DNA of 64,000 nt from Labrenzia sp. VG12 (GTDB lineage Bacteria; Pseudomonadota; Alphaproteobacteria; Rhizobiales; Stappiaceae): positions 3,100,001-3,164,000 of the forward strand of contig NZ_CP022529.1 of the NCBI RefSeq assembly GCF_002237595.1. The letters are read 5' to 3'. Positions 20,244-28,680 of this stretch are shown here, one piece after another. The notes under the pieces are model-generated. The model was given only the letters and a program-made list of their open reading frames with translations, did not search any database and was not told the DNA's origin. Numbering within the stretch: the stretch's first letter is position 1; every line of letters starts with the position of its first letter. Position numbers and translations under genes: made by a program.

Positions 20244-21344
20244 ATGATGAAAAGACGTGATTTTCTGAAAGCAGGCGCCACCGGCACCGCTGCCGTCGCG
20301 GCCTCCACACTGGCGGCTCCGGCCATCGCCCAGGATGTGCGCCAGTGGCGCATGGTTACGGCCTGGCCAAAGAACCTGCCGGGCCCGGGCGTCGCCGCCC
20401 AGATGCTGGCCGACCGCATCACCGCGCTCTCCGGCGGCCGCATCGAGGTCAAGCTCTTTGCCGCCGGTGAAATCGTGCCGGGCAACGGCGTCTTTGACGC
20501 CGTCGGTCAGGGCACGGCCGAGCTTTACCACGCCGTTCCGGCCTATTGGGGCTCCAAGTCAAAGGGCATTCTTCTGTTCGGTTCTCAGCCCTTTGGCCTG
20601 ACGGCTCCCGAACAGGCCGGCTGGATGATCCATGGCGGCGGCCAGGCGCTCTATGACGAGATCTACGCCCGCTTCAACCTGAAGCCGTTCCTCTGCGGCA
20701 ACTCCGGACCGCAATGGGCCGGCTGGTTCCGCACCGAGATCAACAGCGTTGACGATCTCAAGGGCCTGAAATTCCGCTCCACAGGTCTTGCTTCCGAAAT
20801 GTGCACCAAGCTCGGCATGGCGGTGCAGGCCATGAGCGGCCCGGCCATGTTCCAGGCTCTCCAGTCCGGAGCGCTCGACGCCGGCGAGTTCATCGGCCCC
20901 TGGACCGACAGCGCCCTTGGCTACTACCAGATCGCCAAGAACTACTACTGGCCGGGTGTCGGTGAGCCGTCCTCCGCAGAAGAATGCGCGGTCAATCTGG
21001 AAGCCTACAATGACCTGCCGGACGATCTGAAGGAAGCTGTCTCGCGTGCCTGCGCCAGCCTCTACAACGACGTCCTGACCGAGTACAACACCAAGCACGC
21101 CCAGGCGCTGACACAGCTGGTCAACGACCATGGCGTCATGGTGCGCAAACTCCCGGACGAGGTCATCGTCGCCATGGGCAATGCCGCCGGCGAGGTCATC
21201 GCGGACCTCAAGGCCAGCGACGACGAACTGGTCGTCCGCATCACGGAAAGCTTCCTCGCCTACCGCAAGCTGATGCGCGACTACATGCCCTATGCCGACA
21301 ACGGCCAGATGAACGCCCGCGTCATGGACTACTCCTACGACTAG
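20244..21344 (+). CDS. TRAP transporter substrate-binding protein, DctP family (TakP-like)
   Basis: A 366-residue periplasmic binding protein. The N-terminus KRRDFLKAGATG plus a hydrophobic stretch ending APAIAQ is a twin-arginine or Sec signal. Segments such as SGGRIEVKLFAAGEIVPG, GGNSGPQW-type (CGNSGPQWAGWFR) and ALDAGEFIGPWTD match the subgroup typified by the alpha-keto acid binder TakP, including the Arg of the ligand-carboxylate motif in LKGLKFRSTG. The ligand is unproven; its place directly after hutU raises the possibility of an imidazole-carboxylate such as urocanate. GAGGGG precedes ATG 20244; ATG 20247 is also possible. Confidence 0.88.
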   Translation: MMKRRDFLKAGATGTAAVAASTLAAPAIAQDVRQWRMVTAWPKNLPGPGVAAQMLADRITALSGGRIEVKLFAAGEIVPGNGVFDAVGQGTAELYHAVPAYWGSKSKGILLFGSQPFGLTAPEQAGWMIHGGGQALYDEIYARFNLKPFLCGNSGPQWAGWFRTEINSVDDLKGLKFRSTGLASEMCTKLGMAVQAMSGPAMFQALQSGALDAGEFIGPWTDSALGYYQIAKNYYWPGVGEPSSAEECAVNLEAYNDLPDDLKEAVSRACASLYNDVLTEYNTKHAQALTQLVNDHGVMVRKLPDEVIVAMGNAAGEVIADLKASDDELVVRITESFLAYRKLMRDYMPYADNGQMNARVMDYSYD

Positions 21345-21364
21345 GGCGATCCAGCCCACCCGCA

Positions 21365-21474
21365 AACCTCGTCCTGAGGAGGGCCTTGAGGCCCCTCTCG
21401 AGGAATCGGCTCCTTGTCTGGTGCAAGCGGCCGGTCCTTCGAAACAGCGCTCCGCGCTTCCTCAGGATGAGGTT
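21365..21474. repeat. Palindromic intergenic repeat, unit 1
   Basis: The ends AACCTCGTCCTGAGGA (21365-21380) and TCCTCAGGATGAGGTT (21459-21474) are inverted with one mismatch, enclosing about 78 bases with GC-rich inner hairpins (GGGCCTTGAGGCCC; AGCGCTCCGCGCT). I recognise this type as a dispersed extragenic element of alphaproteobacteria. It lies between the TRAP binding-protein and permease genes. Confidence 0.75.
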
Positions 21475-21570
21475 GTGGGTGAAGCCCTGCAATACCGAAG
21501 AACGTGAGTTTTGAGGACGCGGTGAGGCCAGAAAGTCCGAAGATACCGTTCAAGGGGCAATAGCTTTCCG

Positions 21571-21683
21571 TTGTCATCCCCGCGAAGGCGGGGACCCAGT
21601 AACCACTTGCACCTGAGACCTCGATCGAAGTGCTGCGGCGTACTGGATCCCGGATCGGCGCTTCGCTCTGTCCGGGATGACAA
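21571..21683. repeat. Palindromic intergenic repeat, unit 2
   Basis: TTGTCATCCC (21571-21580) and GGGATGACAA (21674-21683) are perfect inverted ends. The inside has the hairpin CCCCGCGAAGGCGGGG and inverted CCAGTA/TACTGG pieces. This GTCATCCCCGC-type element is very widespread in alphaproteobacterial intergenic DNA; a truncated relative occurs at 62086-62112. Confidence 0.8.
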
Positions 21684-21752
21684 ATGGTCGGTTTTTGGAT
21701 CAGACGGCAGACATCAATCCGCCAGAGGCAGACAGGAAGCAGGACACCACGC

Positions 21753-22256
21753 ATGGACAAGGTGGCAGGCGCACTTGAGCGCGTGAACTTGGTGATAGGC
21801 AACACGCTGTGCTGGGCGGCGCTGGGCATGCTGCTGCTGCAATTCGTGATCGTGCTGCTGCGCTATGTCTTCGGCTACAGTTTCATCTTCCTGGATGAAG
21901 GCGTGCTCTACTTTCACGCCGCGATCTTCATGCTCGGCGCCGGCTACACGTTTCTGGTCAACGCCCACGTCCGCGTCGACATCTTCTACGCCAAGGCAAA
22001 TGAACGCACCCAGGCATGGATCGATCTCTTCGGCCACCTTTTCCTGCTGGCGCCGGCCCTGATCGTGCTGCTCTGGTTTTCCTGGCCCATGGTGCGCGGC
22101 AGCTGGGCCATTCTGGAAGGCCCGATCTCGGTGGGCGGCATTCCGGCTTCCTTTCTTCTGAAGACCCTGATCCCCGCCTATTGCATTCTGCTGCTGATCC
22201 AGGGCGTCGCCGCCTTCATTCGCGATCTTCAGAAACTGAAAGGCGCCGACGTATGA
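21753..22256 (+). CDS. TRAP transporter small permease, DctQ family
   Basis: A 167-residue protein with four membrane segments, including LDEGVLYFHAAIFMLGAGYTFL, typical of the small subunit of TRAP transporters. ATG 21753 follows AGGAAGCAGGA at good spacing. The frame remains open upstream, but that part runs through the repeat element. It overlaps the large permease gene by ATGA. Together with the binding protein it forms a sodium-driven importer. Confidence 0.9.
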   Translation: MDKVAGALERVNLVIGNTLCWAALGMLLLQFVIVLLRYVFGYSFIFLDEGVLYFHAAIFMLGAGYTFLVNAHVRVDIFYAKANERTQAWIDLFGHLFLLAPALIVLLWFSWPMVRGSWAILEGPISVGGIPASFLLKTLIPAYCILLLIQGVAAFIRDLQKLKGADV

Positions 22257-23803
22257 GCCTGCCGCTCGATCTCATCATGTTCGGCGCGTTGATCGCCTTC
22301 ATTCTGCTCGGCTATCCGGTCGCCTTCACCATCGCCGGTGTGGCCACCGCCTTTGCCCTTCTCGGCTGGCTCATCGGAGACTTCAACATTCAGCTCATGG
22401 GCGCCATGGGCCAGCGCTTTTTCGGCGTTTTGACCAATCCGGTCCTGACGGCCATCCCGCTGTTTGTCCTGATGGGCGTTATCCTGGAAAAAAGCCGCAT
22501 CGCAGAAGACCTCCTGGAAACGATGGGGCGTCTCTTCGGCAAGATGAATGGGGGGCTAGGGGTTTCCGTCGTGCTGGTCGGCGCCCTGCTCGCCGCCTCG
22601 ACCGGCATTGTCGGTGCCACCGTCGTTGCCATGGGCCTGATTGCCCTGCCGACCATGCTGCGCAACGGCTACGATCCGAAGCTCGCCTCCGGCATGGTCT
22701 GCACTGCCGGCACGCTCGGCCAGATCATCCCGCCGTCGACGCTACTGATCATTCTTGCCGATGTCATGTCCAATGCTTTCCAGCAGGCCCAATATGCGCA
22801 GGGCAAATTCACCATCGAAACGATTTCCGTCGGCCAGACCTTCGCCGCAGCGATGGTGCCCGGGCTCCTGCTGGTCGCGGTTTATTGCATCTATATCCTG
22901 GCCCGCGCCACACTCTTCCCGAGCGACGCGCCGGCCATGAAGGAGCATGTCGACAAGCCCTCGGCCACGGAGATCGCCGGCGCGATCGTGCCGCCGATCC
23001 TGCTGATCATTGCCGTTCTCGGCTCGATCCTCGGCGGCATTGCCTCTCCCAACGAGGCGGCCTCCGTCGGCGCGGTCGGCGCAATCCTTCTGGCCGGGCG
23101 TCGTCTTGGTGTCTCCACGAAGCTGATTGTGCTGGCCACCGCCGCCCTGCTCATCCTGGCCGTCGCCGCGTCCCTTTTGCCCGTCCGGCTGCAGCGCTCG
23201 GATGTGACTTTTGGCGGCTATGTGCTAGCTGCGCTCTATGCCGGCCTTGCACTCTTTGCCCTTGGTGTGGTGTTGCGCATCCTGAAGGCCGCCTTTGGCG
23301 ACGGATTGCTCAAGGCATCGCTGATGTCGACGCTGACCGTCACCTCCATGATTTTCGCCACCATCTTGATGGCAAGCTTCTTTTCGCTGGTCTTTGTCGG
23401 GCTTGGCGGCGAGGACCGTGTTCACGCGATCCTCAATGAAATGCCGGGCGGGCCGACAGGCGCGCTGATCTTCGCAATGCTGTTTGTCTTTGTGCTCGGC
23501 TTCTTCCTCGACTTTGTCGAGATCTCCGTGATCCTGCTGCCCGTCCTGATCCCGCCGCTCATCCTGATGGGCATCGACCCGATCTGGCTGACGGTGCTGA
23601 TTGCCATCAACCTGCAGACCTCTTTCCTGACCCCGCCTTTCGGATTTTCGCTGTTTTACCTGCGCGGTGCGGCTCCCAAGGAGATCACGACGGGCCAGAT
23701 CTATCGCGGTGTTGTGCCCTTCATTGCGCTTCAGATCGTAGCAGTTGCAATTCTTTGGCTGTTCCCGATCATCGCCACCTGGCTGCCGCGCTGGCTTTAC
23801 TGA
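22253..23803 (+). CDS. TRAP transporter large permease, DctM family
   Basis: A 516-residue, highly hydrophobic protein with about 12-14 membrane segments. Family blocks are GYPVAFTIAGVATAFALLG, NPVLTAIPLFVLMG, GQIIPPSTLLIILAD (the conserved GxxxPPS motif), GGIASPNEAASVGAVGA and FLTPPFGFSLFYLRG. The start overlaps the dctQ-type stop (ATGA); its stop overlaps the convergent glycosidase gene's stop by 7 nt. It is longer than the usual 430 residues because of an inserted region around residues 285-365, as seen in the TakP-associated subgroup. Confidence 0.93.
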   Translation: MSLPLDLIMFGALIAFILLGYPVAFTIAGVATAFALLGWLIGDFNIQLMGAMGQRFFGVLTNPVLTAIPLFVLMGVILEKSRIAEDLLETMGRLFGKMNGGLGVSVVLVGALLAASTGIVGATVVAMGLIALPTMLRNGYDPKLASGMVCTAGTLGQIIPPSTLLIILADVMSNAFQQAQYAQGKFTIETISVGQTFAAAMVPGLLLVAVYCIYILARATLFPSDAPAMKEHVDKPSATEIAGAIVPPILLIIAVLGSILGGIASPNEAASVGAVGAILLAGRRLGVSTKLIVLATAALLILAVAASLLPVRLQRSDVTFGGYVLAALYAGLALFALGVVLRILKAAFGDGLLKASLMSTLTVTSMIFATILMASFFSLVFVGLGGEDRVHAILNEMPGGPTGALIFAMLFVFVLGFFLDFVEISVILLPVLIPPLILMGIDPIWLTVLIAINLQTSFLTPPFGFSLFYLRGAAPKEITTGQIYRGVVPFIALQIVAVAILWLFPIIATWLPRWLY

Positions 23804-25041
23804 ACAACGGAGAGCGTGCAGTTGTCCGGGTCCGGAGCCCTGCCTGAAAGCCAGGTTTCAATTTCTTGAACTGTCGACGGCCCCTGGAAAGCCGGTTTCA
23901 CCAGTCCGTCCTTGAGCGTCACGATGCGCTCATAGGCAGCGTTGATCTTATTAACCAGCTGAGGATCGTCTTTCGCTGCATCAAGCAGGATCTTCGCAAC
24001 CTTTGACGGAATCTCAGGGTCCGGACGCTTGTCATTGGCAAACAGCAGGATATCCGTTCCGGCCTTAACCGCGCGCAGGACGGCGGTTTCCAGCGAGTAG
24101 GTCCGGCGGATCGCATCCATCTGCAGATCGTCGGTGATGATCACGCCGGTAAAACCAAGGTCGCCGCGCAGGGTGCCGGTCAAGGCGGTTTCAGACAGGG
24201 AAACCGGCACTCTCTTTTTGCCCTTGCCCTGCAGCCCGCGATTGATGACATGGGCCGTCATGATCAGATCGACCTTGCCGGCATCGATCAACTGCTGAAA
24301 CGGAATGAGTTCCTTGTCCGACCAGGTCCTGGACACATCAACTGCGCCCTTGTGACTGTCGCGCCGGCTTGAACCGTGCCCCGGGAAATGCTTCAGCGCC
24401 GTCAGGACCCGATGACCGCGATGCGCCTCGACAAAGGCAGCGCCAAACTCGGCGACCTTGCCCGGGTCCCGGGAATAGGAGCGTCCCAGGCGCCCGATGA
24501 TGGGGTTGCGTCTGTTGACGTCGACATCGACCACCGGACCCAGATTGAGCGTAAAGCCCCAGTCCGCGAGTCCCTCCGCAAGCACCCCGTAGGCCACTTG
24601 CGCTTCATCCGGGCTGGACCGCCGGGCCATGCGTTTTGCAGAGACGGTCTGCGGAAACCCGTGATGCCGTTTCAAACGCTGGACAATCCCGCCCTCCTGA
24701 TCGATCGCGATCAAGGGAGGTGTGTTGCTTGCGGCTGCCTCACTCAGCGCCGCATTCATTTGGCGCACCGTGTCGCGGTCCTTCAGGTTCCGCCCGAGAT
24801 AAAGCACACCGCCGATCTGACCGGCTTCCATCTGGGCCAGAACTCGCTTGAAACCGGAATGGCCGGGACGATTTCCCAGAAACCCGACCAGGATCATCTG
24901 GCCGATCTTGGTTTCCAGCGCGATCGCTTCATCCGCGGCAAGCCCGGTTCTCGTATCTGTCGCCTCCGCGCGCGCCGTTCCGAGACCACCAATGGCGGTC
25001 AGCACGGTCAAGAACGCCGCAAACAAACGCGGGAACCTCAT
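23797..25041 (-). CDS. Glycoside hydrolase family 3 protein, beta-N-acetylhexosaminidase (NagZ-like)
   Basis: A 414-residue protein with an N-terminal signal peptide (MRFPRLFAAFLTV... ending near GTARAEA). ALKHFPGHGSSRRDSHKG is the NagZ-type KH-x-PGHG...DSH motif, and VIITDDLQMDAI contains the catalytic Asp. NagZ removes GlcNAc from muropeptides. Classical Gram-negative NagZ is cytoplasmic and about 340 residues; this one is exported and longer, so it may act on periplasmic cell-wall or other beta-GlcNAc substrates. It converges on the TRAP permease gene with a 7-nt overlap. Confidence 0.87.
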   Translation of the reverse strand: MRFPRLFAAFLTVLTAIGGLGTARAEATDTRTGLAADEAIALETKIGQMILVGFLGNRPGHSGFKRVLAQMEAGQIGGVLYLGRNLKDRDTVRQMNAALSEAAASNTPPLIAIDQEGGIVQRLKRHHGFPQTVSAKRMARRSSPDEAQVAYGVLAEGLADWGFTLNLGPVVDVDVNRRNPIIGRLGRSYSRDPGKVAEFGAAFVEAHRGHRVLTALKHFPGHGSSRRDSHKGAVDVSRTWSDKELIPFQQLIDAGKVDLIMTAHVINRGLQGKGKKRVPVSLSETALTGTLRGDLGFTGVIITDDLQMDAIRRTYSLETAVLRAVKAGTDILLFANDKRPDPEIPSKVAKILLDAAKDDPQLVNKINAAYERIVTLKDGLVKPAFQGPSTVQEIETWLSGRAPDPDNCTLSVVQ

Positions 25042-25146
25042 CTCACTCTCCGAGCCATCGACAAAAAGTCTAGAAACTCAAGATAAGGCGCCCCGGTTAT
25101 CAGGCAATCAATTGCAACCGCTGGCTTGGCTCAAAAACCGATCCGG

Positions 25147-26430
25147 TCAGCCGGCCGCCGCGACAGCTTTTGCTGCGGCTTCAAGCGCCGACTCGGTTTG
25201 CTGAAGATCCGCTTCGGTCAGGGCCAGATGGGCATAGAGCTTGCTGTCGGGTTTCAGGATACCGCTCGCCCTGAGGCTCTGGTTGAACACTTTCGCCTTG
25301 GCAGTATCTCCCTTCAGGACGTCCCGATAGTTTTTCACCGGAGCGTCGGTGAAGACAACATCGAACAGCACGGGATCACCAACAAGCTGGTGCGCAATCC
25401 CCTCATTGTTGAGCGATTTGGCAAAAGCTGCCATCAGACGCGCACCATGTCCCTTGATCGTGTCGTAAACACCCGGGCGTTTCAGGATTTCCAGCGTCTT
25501 CAATCCGGCAACACTGGCCACCGGATTGCCGCTCAGTGTGCCGATCTGGAAGGTAAAGCCCTTCTCGCCGACCACCGCCCTGTCGAAATGGTCCATGATC
25601 TCCTTCTTGCCGGCGATCGCCGCCAGCGGGAAACCGCCACCGATGACCTTGCCGAGAGTGCAGAGATCCGGCACCACGCCATAAGCTTCCTGTGCGCCAC
25701 CATAGGCCAGTCGAAACCCGGTGACAACTTCGTCGAAGACCAGGACAATTCCGTGTTTTGCCGTCTCTTCGCGAAGGGTCTCCAGAAAGCCGGGCTCCGG
25801 CGGGATCAGACGTTGCAACGGTTCGACGATCAAGCAGGCGATCTCTTCCGCATGTTCATCAATCAGCTGCCGCGCAAACTCGGCATCATTGAACGGCGCG
25901 ATCAGCATGTTGTCGCGCACGCTTTCCGGCGTGCCGGCCGTGTCGGGAACGGCCTGCGGGTAGTTCACCAGGGTCTTCGGAGAAAGGCTCATCAGCGCCT
26001 CGGCCGACATGCCGTGATAACCGCCTTCAAACTTCAGGATCTTGTCCCGGCCGGTATGCGCCCGCGCAAGACGCATGGCATACATGTCGGCTTCACCGCC
26101 GGTGGAGACGTAGCGGACCTGGTCAGCGCATGGCACCGCCTCGACCAGCGCTTCGGCAAGCTCAATACCGCGGGCGTTGTTGGTGAAGAAGGTCATGCCC
26201 TTGCCAAGCTGCTCCTGAACAGCCTCAAGAACTTCCTCATGACCGTGACCAACCAGCATCGGGCCGGAACCGATCAGATAGTCGATGAATTCGTTGCCGT
26301 CTTCGTCCCAGACGCGTGATCCCTTGCCGTCGCGAATGATCAAGCCCGGATCGAAATTTCCGAACCCGGCGGCAGGCAGCACCCGGGCTGCCCGGTCTTT
26401 CCAGTCCTGTTGCGAGATGGTGGTTTTCAT
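25147..26430 (-). CDS. Class III aminotransferase (glutamate-1-semialdehyde aminomutase-like)
   Basis: A 427-residue PLP enzyme of fold type I. It has the entrance motif WDEDGNEFIDYLIGSGPMLVGHG, the phosphate-binding STGGEADMYAMRLAR, the Asp in VLVFDEVVTGFR and the PLP-lysine in CTLGKVIGGGFPLAA, as in the GSA aminomutase group. True HemL has a different substrate context, and this gene is in a catabolic operon 14 bases after three enolase-superfamily genes, so an amino-acid or amino-carboxylate transaminase or aminomutase role is more likely. GGAGG precedes ATG 26430. Confidence 0.88.
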   Translation of the reverse strand: MKTTISQQDWKDRAARVLPAAGFGNFDPGLIIRDGKGSRVWDEDGNEFIDYLIGSGPMLVGHGHEEVLEAVQEQLGKGMTFFTNNARGIELAEALVEAVPCADQVRYVSTGGEADMYAMRLARAHTGRDKILKFEGGYHGMSAEALMSLSPKTLVNYPQAVPDTAGTPESVRDNMLIAPFNDAEFARQLIDEHAEEIACLIVEPLQRLIPPEPGFLETLREETAKHGIVLVFDEVVTGFRLAYGGAQEAYGVVPDLCTLGKVIGGGFPLAAIAGKKEIMDHFDRAVVGEKGFTFQIGTLSGNPVASVAGLKTLEILKRPGVYDTIKGHGARLMAAFAKSLNNEGIAHQLVGDPVLFDVVFTDAPVKNYRDVLKGDTAKAKVFNQSLRASGILKPDSKLYAHLALTEADLQQTESALEAAAKAVAAAG

Positions 26431-26443
26431 GGGAACGCCCTCC

Positions 26444-27568
26444 TCAGGCGGCAATGGAAAGAACGGGAGCTCCAAGCGCGTCGGCGTCCGGCCAGACACC
26501 GAGGCCCGGCCCGACCGGCGGCGTGATGCGTCCCTTGGAACGAACAGGTGCGTCCGCATCAATACGCGGGCTGACATAACCGGACAAATCACAAACGTTC
26601 ATGATGGATTTGGGCGGTGTGGCCGCGGCCACATGAAGCGCAGCGGCCGTGGCGACATCCGAGCCCCAGGTGTCCTCGACACACATCTTGGCACCGAAAT
26701 AGAGACAAAGGTCCCGCGCCCGGCGCAGCTCCGAAATGCCGCCGAACTTGCTGAGTTTCAGCGCCACGGCATCCATGCAGCCAAGTTCATAGGCTTTCAA
26801 AAGCGTTGCCGTGTCATGGGCGTTTTCATCGAGCTTCATCGGCAGGTTGGTGGCGCTGCGAACGGCGGCGCATTCTTCAAGCGTCGCGCAGGGCTGCTCC
26901 AGCATGATGTCGAGATCGGCAACCGCCCGGCCGACCCTGGTGGCGTCCAGTCGGGTCGCGCCGCAATTCCAGTCGCCGTAGACCAGGGGGCCGACACCAA
27001 CGGCTTCGCGCACCAGACGCAAGCGGGCGACATCCGCCTCCCAATTGTCGTCCGCGCCGAGCTTCACTTGGATCTGGCGCATGCCGGTGGCCATGGCTTC
27101 CTTGGCAATGCGCGCCATTTCCTCCGGCGCAATGCAGGTGATGGAGTGATAAAGCGGCAAGTCCTCGCATTGGCGTCCACCCAGCAACGTGTAGACCGGC
27201 ACCCCGCAGGCCTTGCCCGTCAGGTCCCAGAGCGCAATGTCGATGGCGGACTGGGCGTAAGTGTGTCCCAGCAGATGCGACCGGCAGGCAATCATCAGCG
27301 CTTCCACACCAACCGGATTTGCACCGATCAGGACAGGTGCCAGCTCTTCCAGCGCAGGCGCAACTCCGCTCGCATAGGCCGGCAGATAATGCGGGATCGG
27401 GCAAACCTCCCCCCACCCGGAGATGCCCTGATCCGTTTCGATCCGAAGCACCATACTGTCGACCGTCGCACAGGTTTTGCCCGACGCCATGTAATAGGTC
27501 TCATGACTGGTCAGCGGCACGCGCCAGAGCGTCAGGCCCGAAATGCGGAAATCCGGAAAGTTGGTCAC
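26444..27568 (-). CDS. Enolase superfamily enzyme, mandelate racemase/muconate lactonizing group (copy 1)
   Basis: A 374-residue enzyme of the MR/MLE branch, which abstracts a proton alpha to a carboxylate. Metal ligands are visible in YGDWNCG (Asp), LEQPCATLEE (Glu) and KLDENAHD (Asp/Glu). Catalytic lysines are in IQVKLG and ALKLSKFGG, so the chemistry could be a 1,1-proton transfer (epimerisation) or elimination. It keeps a Tyr after WGEVCPIPHY and a Trp in VEDTWGSD, positions I recall as aromatic cage residues in the hydroxyproline-betaine epimerase HpbD. The start overlaps the stop of copy 2 (4 nt). Confidence 0.88.
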   Translation of the reverse strand: MTNFPDFRISGLTLWRVPLTSHETYYMASGKTCATVDSMVLRIETDQGISGWGEVCPIPHYLPAYASGVAPALEELAPVLIGANPVGVEALMIACRSHLLGHTYAQSAIDIALWDLTGKACGVPVYTLLGGRQCEDLPLYHSITCIAPEEMARIAKEAMATGMRQIQVKLGADDNWEADVARLRLVREAVGVGPLVYGDWNCGATRLDATRVGRAVADLDIMLEQPCATLEECAAVRSATNLPMKLDENAHDTATLLKAYELGCMDAVALKLSKFGGISELRRARDLCLYFGAKMCVEDTWGSDVATAAALHVAAATPPKSIMNVCDLSGYVSPRIDADAPVRSKGRITPPVGPGLGVWPDADALGAPVLSIAA

Positions 27569-28680
27569 TGCTTGCCTCCATAAACAGCAACAGGGTCTCC
27601 AAGGAGTGCCGGATCGGGATCGATCCCGACACCCGGTTGTTCATTCAGATGCACCAATCCGTTCTGGTTCCGACCGCCCTGTCCGGGCACTGGGTCCTCT
27701 GCCAGATGCGCGTGGCAGAGCCAGCTCGCCAGTCGGTTGGCTTCCGGGGTCGATGCGGCCAGATGCAACGTTGCCGTATCGGCGAAGGCGCTGCCGCCGG
27801 TATCCTCGATGTGCATCTGCCAGCCGACCGAAAGGCCAAAGTCGCGGATCTGCCGGGCCTTTGTCAGGCCGCCGACACGGTTCGGCTTGACCTTCACCCC
27901 CTGGCACGCACCAAGCCGCCAGGCGTCCAGGTGGTCCTGAAAGGAATGAAGGCATTCGTCCAGCATGATTGGTTGCGGCACTTTGGCCGAAACGGCTGCG
28001 CTCTGATCCAGGGTCTCACAGGGTTGCTCGATCCAGTCTCGCGCCTTGACCGCGTTCAGAACCTGCAGGGCGACACCCGGTGTCCAGGCCCTGTTGACGT
28101 CGAACGTCACCTGTTCACTTTTTGGAAGCGCCGCGGAAATCGCCTCGATCCGTTCGATATCGGCGGCAAAATCGCTGCCACCGATCTTGGCGGAATGGGT
28201 CCGATACCCTTTCTCGCTTGCGGTTCTGATATCCGCAATCATCTCGTCTGGCGTACCGGTCGAGATCGATGAGTTGACGGCAATCGGCGCAGGTTCATCC
28301 GTCCCGAAAAACCGCCAGAGCGGCTGAGAGCTCGCCTTGCCGAGCAGATCCCAGCAGGCAACATCAAGCGGGGACTTGGCATAAGGATGCCCGGGCAGCG
28401 TCACATCCATGAGCCTGTTGATGGCATCGAGCGCGCGCGGATCCTTGCCGATCAGGGCGGGTGCCAGAAGTTCGAGAGCGGCTCGGAGACCGGGTCCGTG
28501 GGCCGGCAGGTAGGTGTGCCCCCAGGGACAGCCTTCCCCCCAGCCTGACAGGCCTTCATCTGTGTCGACGCGCACAAACGTACTGTCGATAGCCTCGAAT
28601 TTCAGCCGCCCGCCGGACAGCCAATAGGGTTTTGACAAAGGCAGCATCACAGCCCAGACGGAGATGCGCGTGATCTTCAT
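27565..28680 (-). CDS. Enolase superfamily enzyme, mandelate racemase/muconate lactonizing group (copy 2)
   Basis: A 371-residue paralogue of its two neighbours. Metal ligands are in FDVNRAW, IEQPCETLDQ and MLDECLHS, and the lysines in HSAKIGG and VKVKPNRVGG. It differs from the other two copies at the motif IEDTGGSA, where Gly replaces the Trp, so its substrate pocket is probably different. It overlaps copies 1 and 3 by 4 nt each, so all three are co-translated. Confidence 0.87.
   Translation of the reverse strand: MKITRISVWAVMLPLSKPYWLSGGRLKFEAIDSTFVRVDTDEGLSGWGEGCPWGHTYLPAHGPGLRAALELLAPALIGKDPRALDAINRLMDVTLPGHPYAKSPLDVACWDLLGKASSQPLWRFFGTDEPAPIAVNSSISTGTPDEMIADIRTASEKGYRTHSAKIGGSDFAADIERIEAISAALPKSEQVTFDVNRAWTPGVALQVLNAVKARDWIEQPCETLDQSAAVSAKVPQPIMLDECLHSFQDHLDAWRLGACQGVKVKPNRVGGLTKARQIRDFGLSVGWQMHIEDTGGSAFADTATLHLAASTPEANRLASWLCHAHLAEDPVPGQGGRNQNGLVHLNEQPGVGIDPDPALLGDPVAVYGGKQ

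Noticed and set aside
21453..21829. Open frames inside the repeat region encoding peptides such as LGPRLRGDD
   Set aside because: These are the standard false translations of the palindromic intergenic repeats and not genes.
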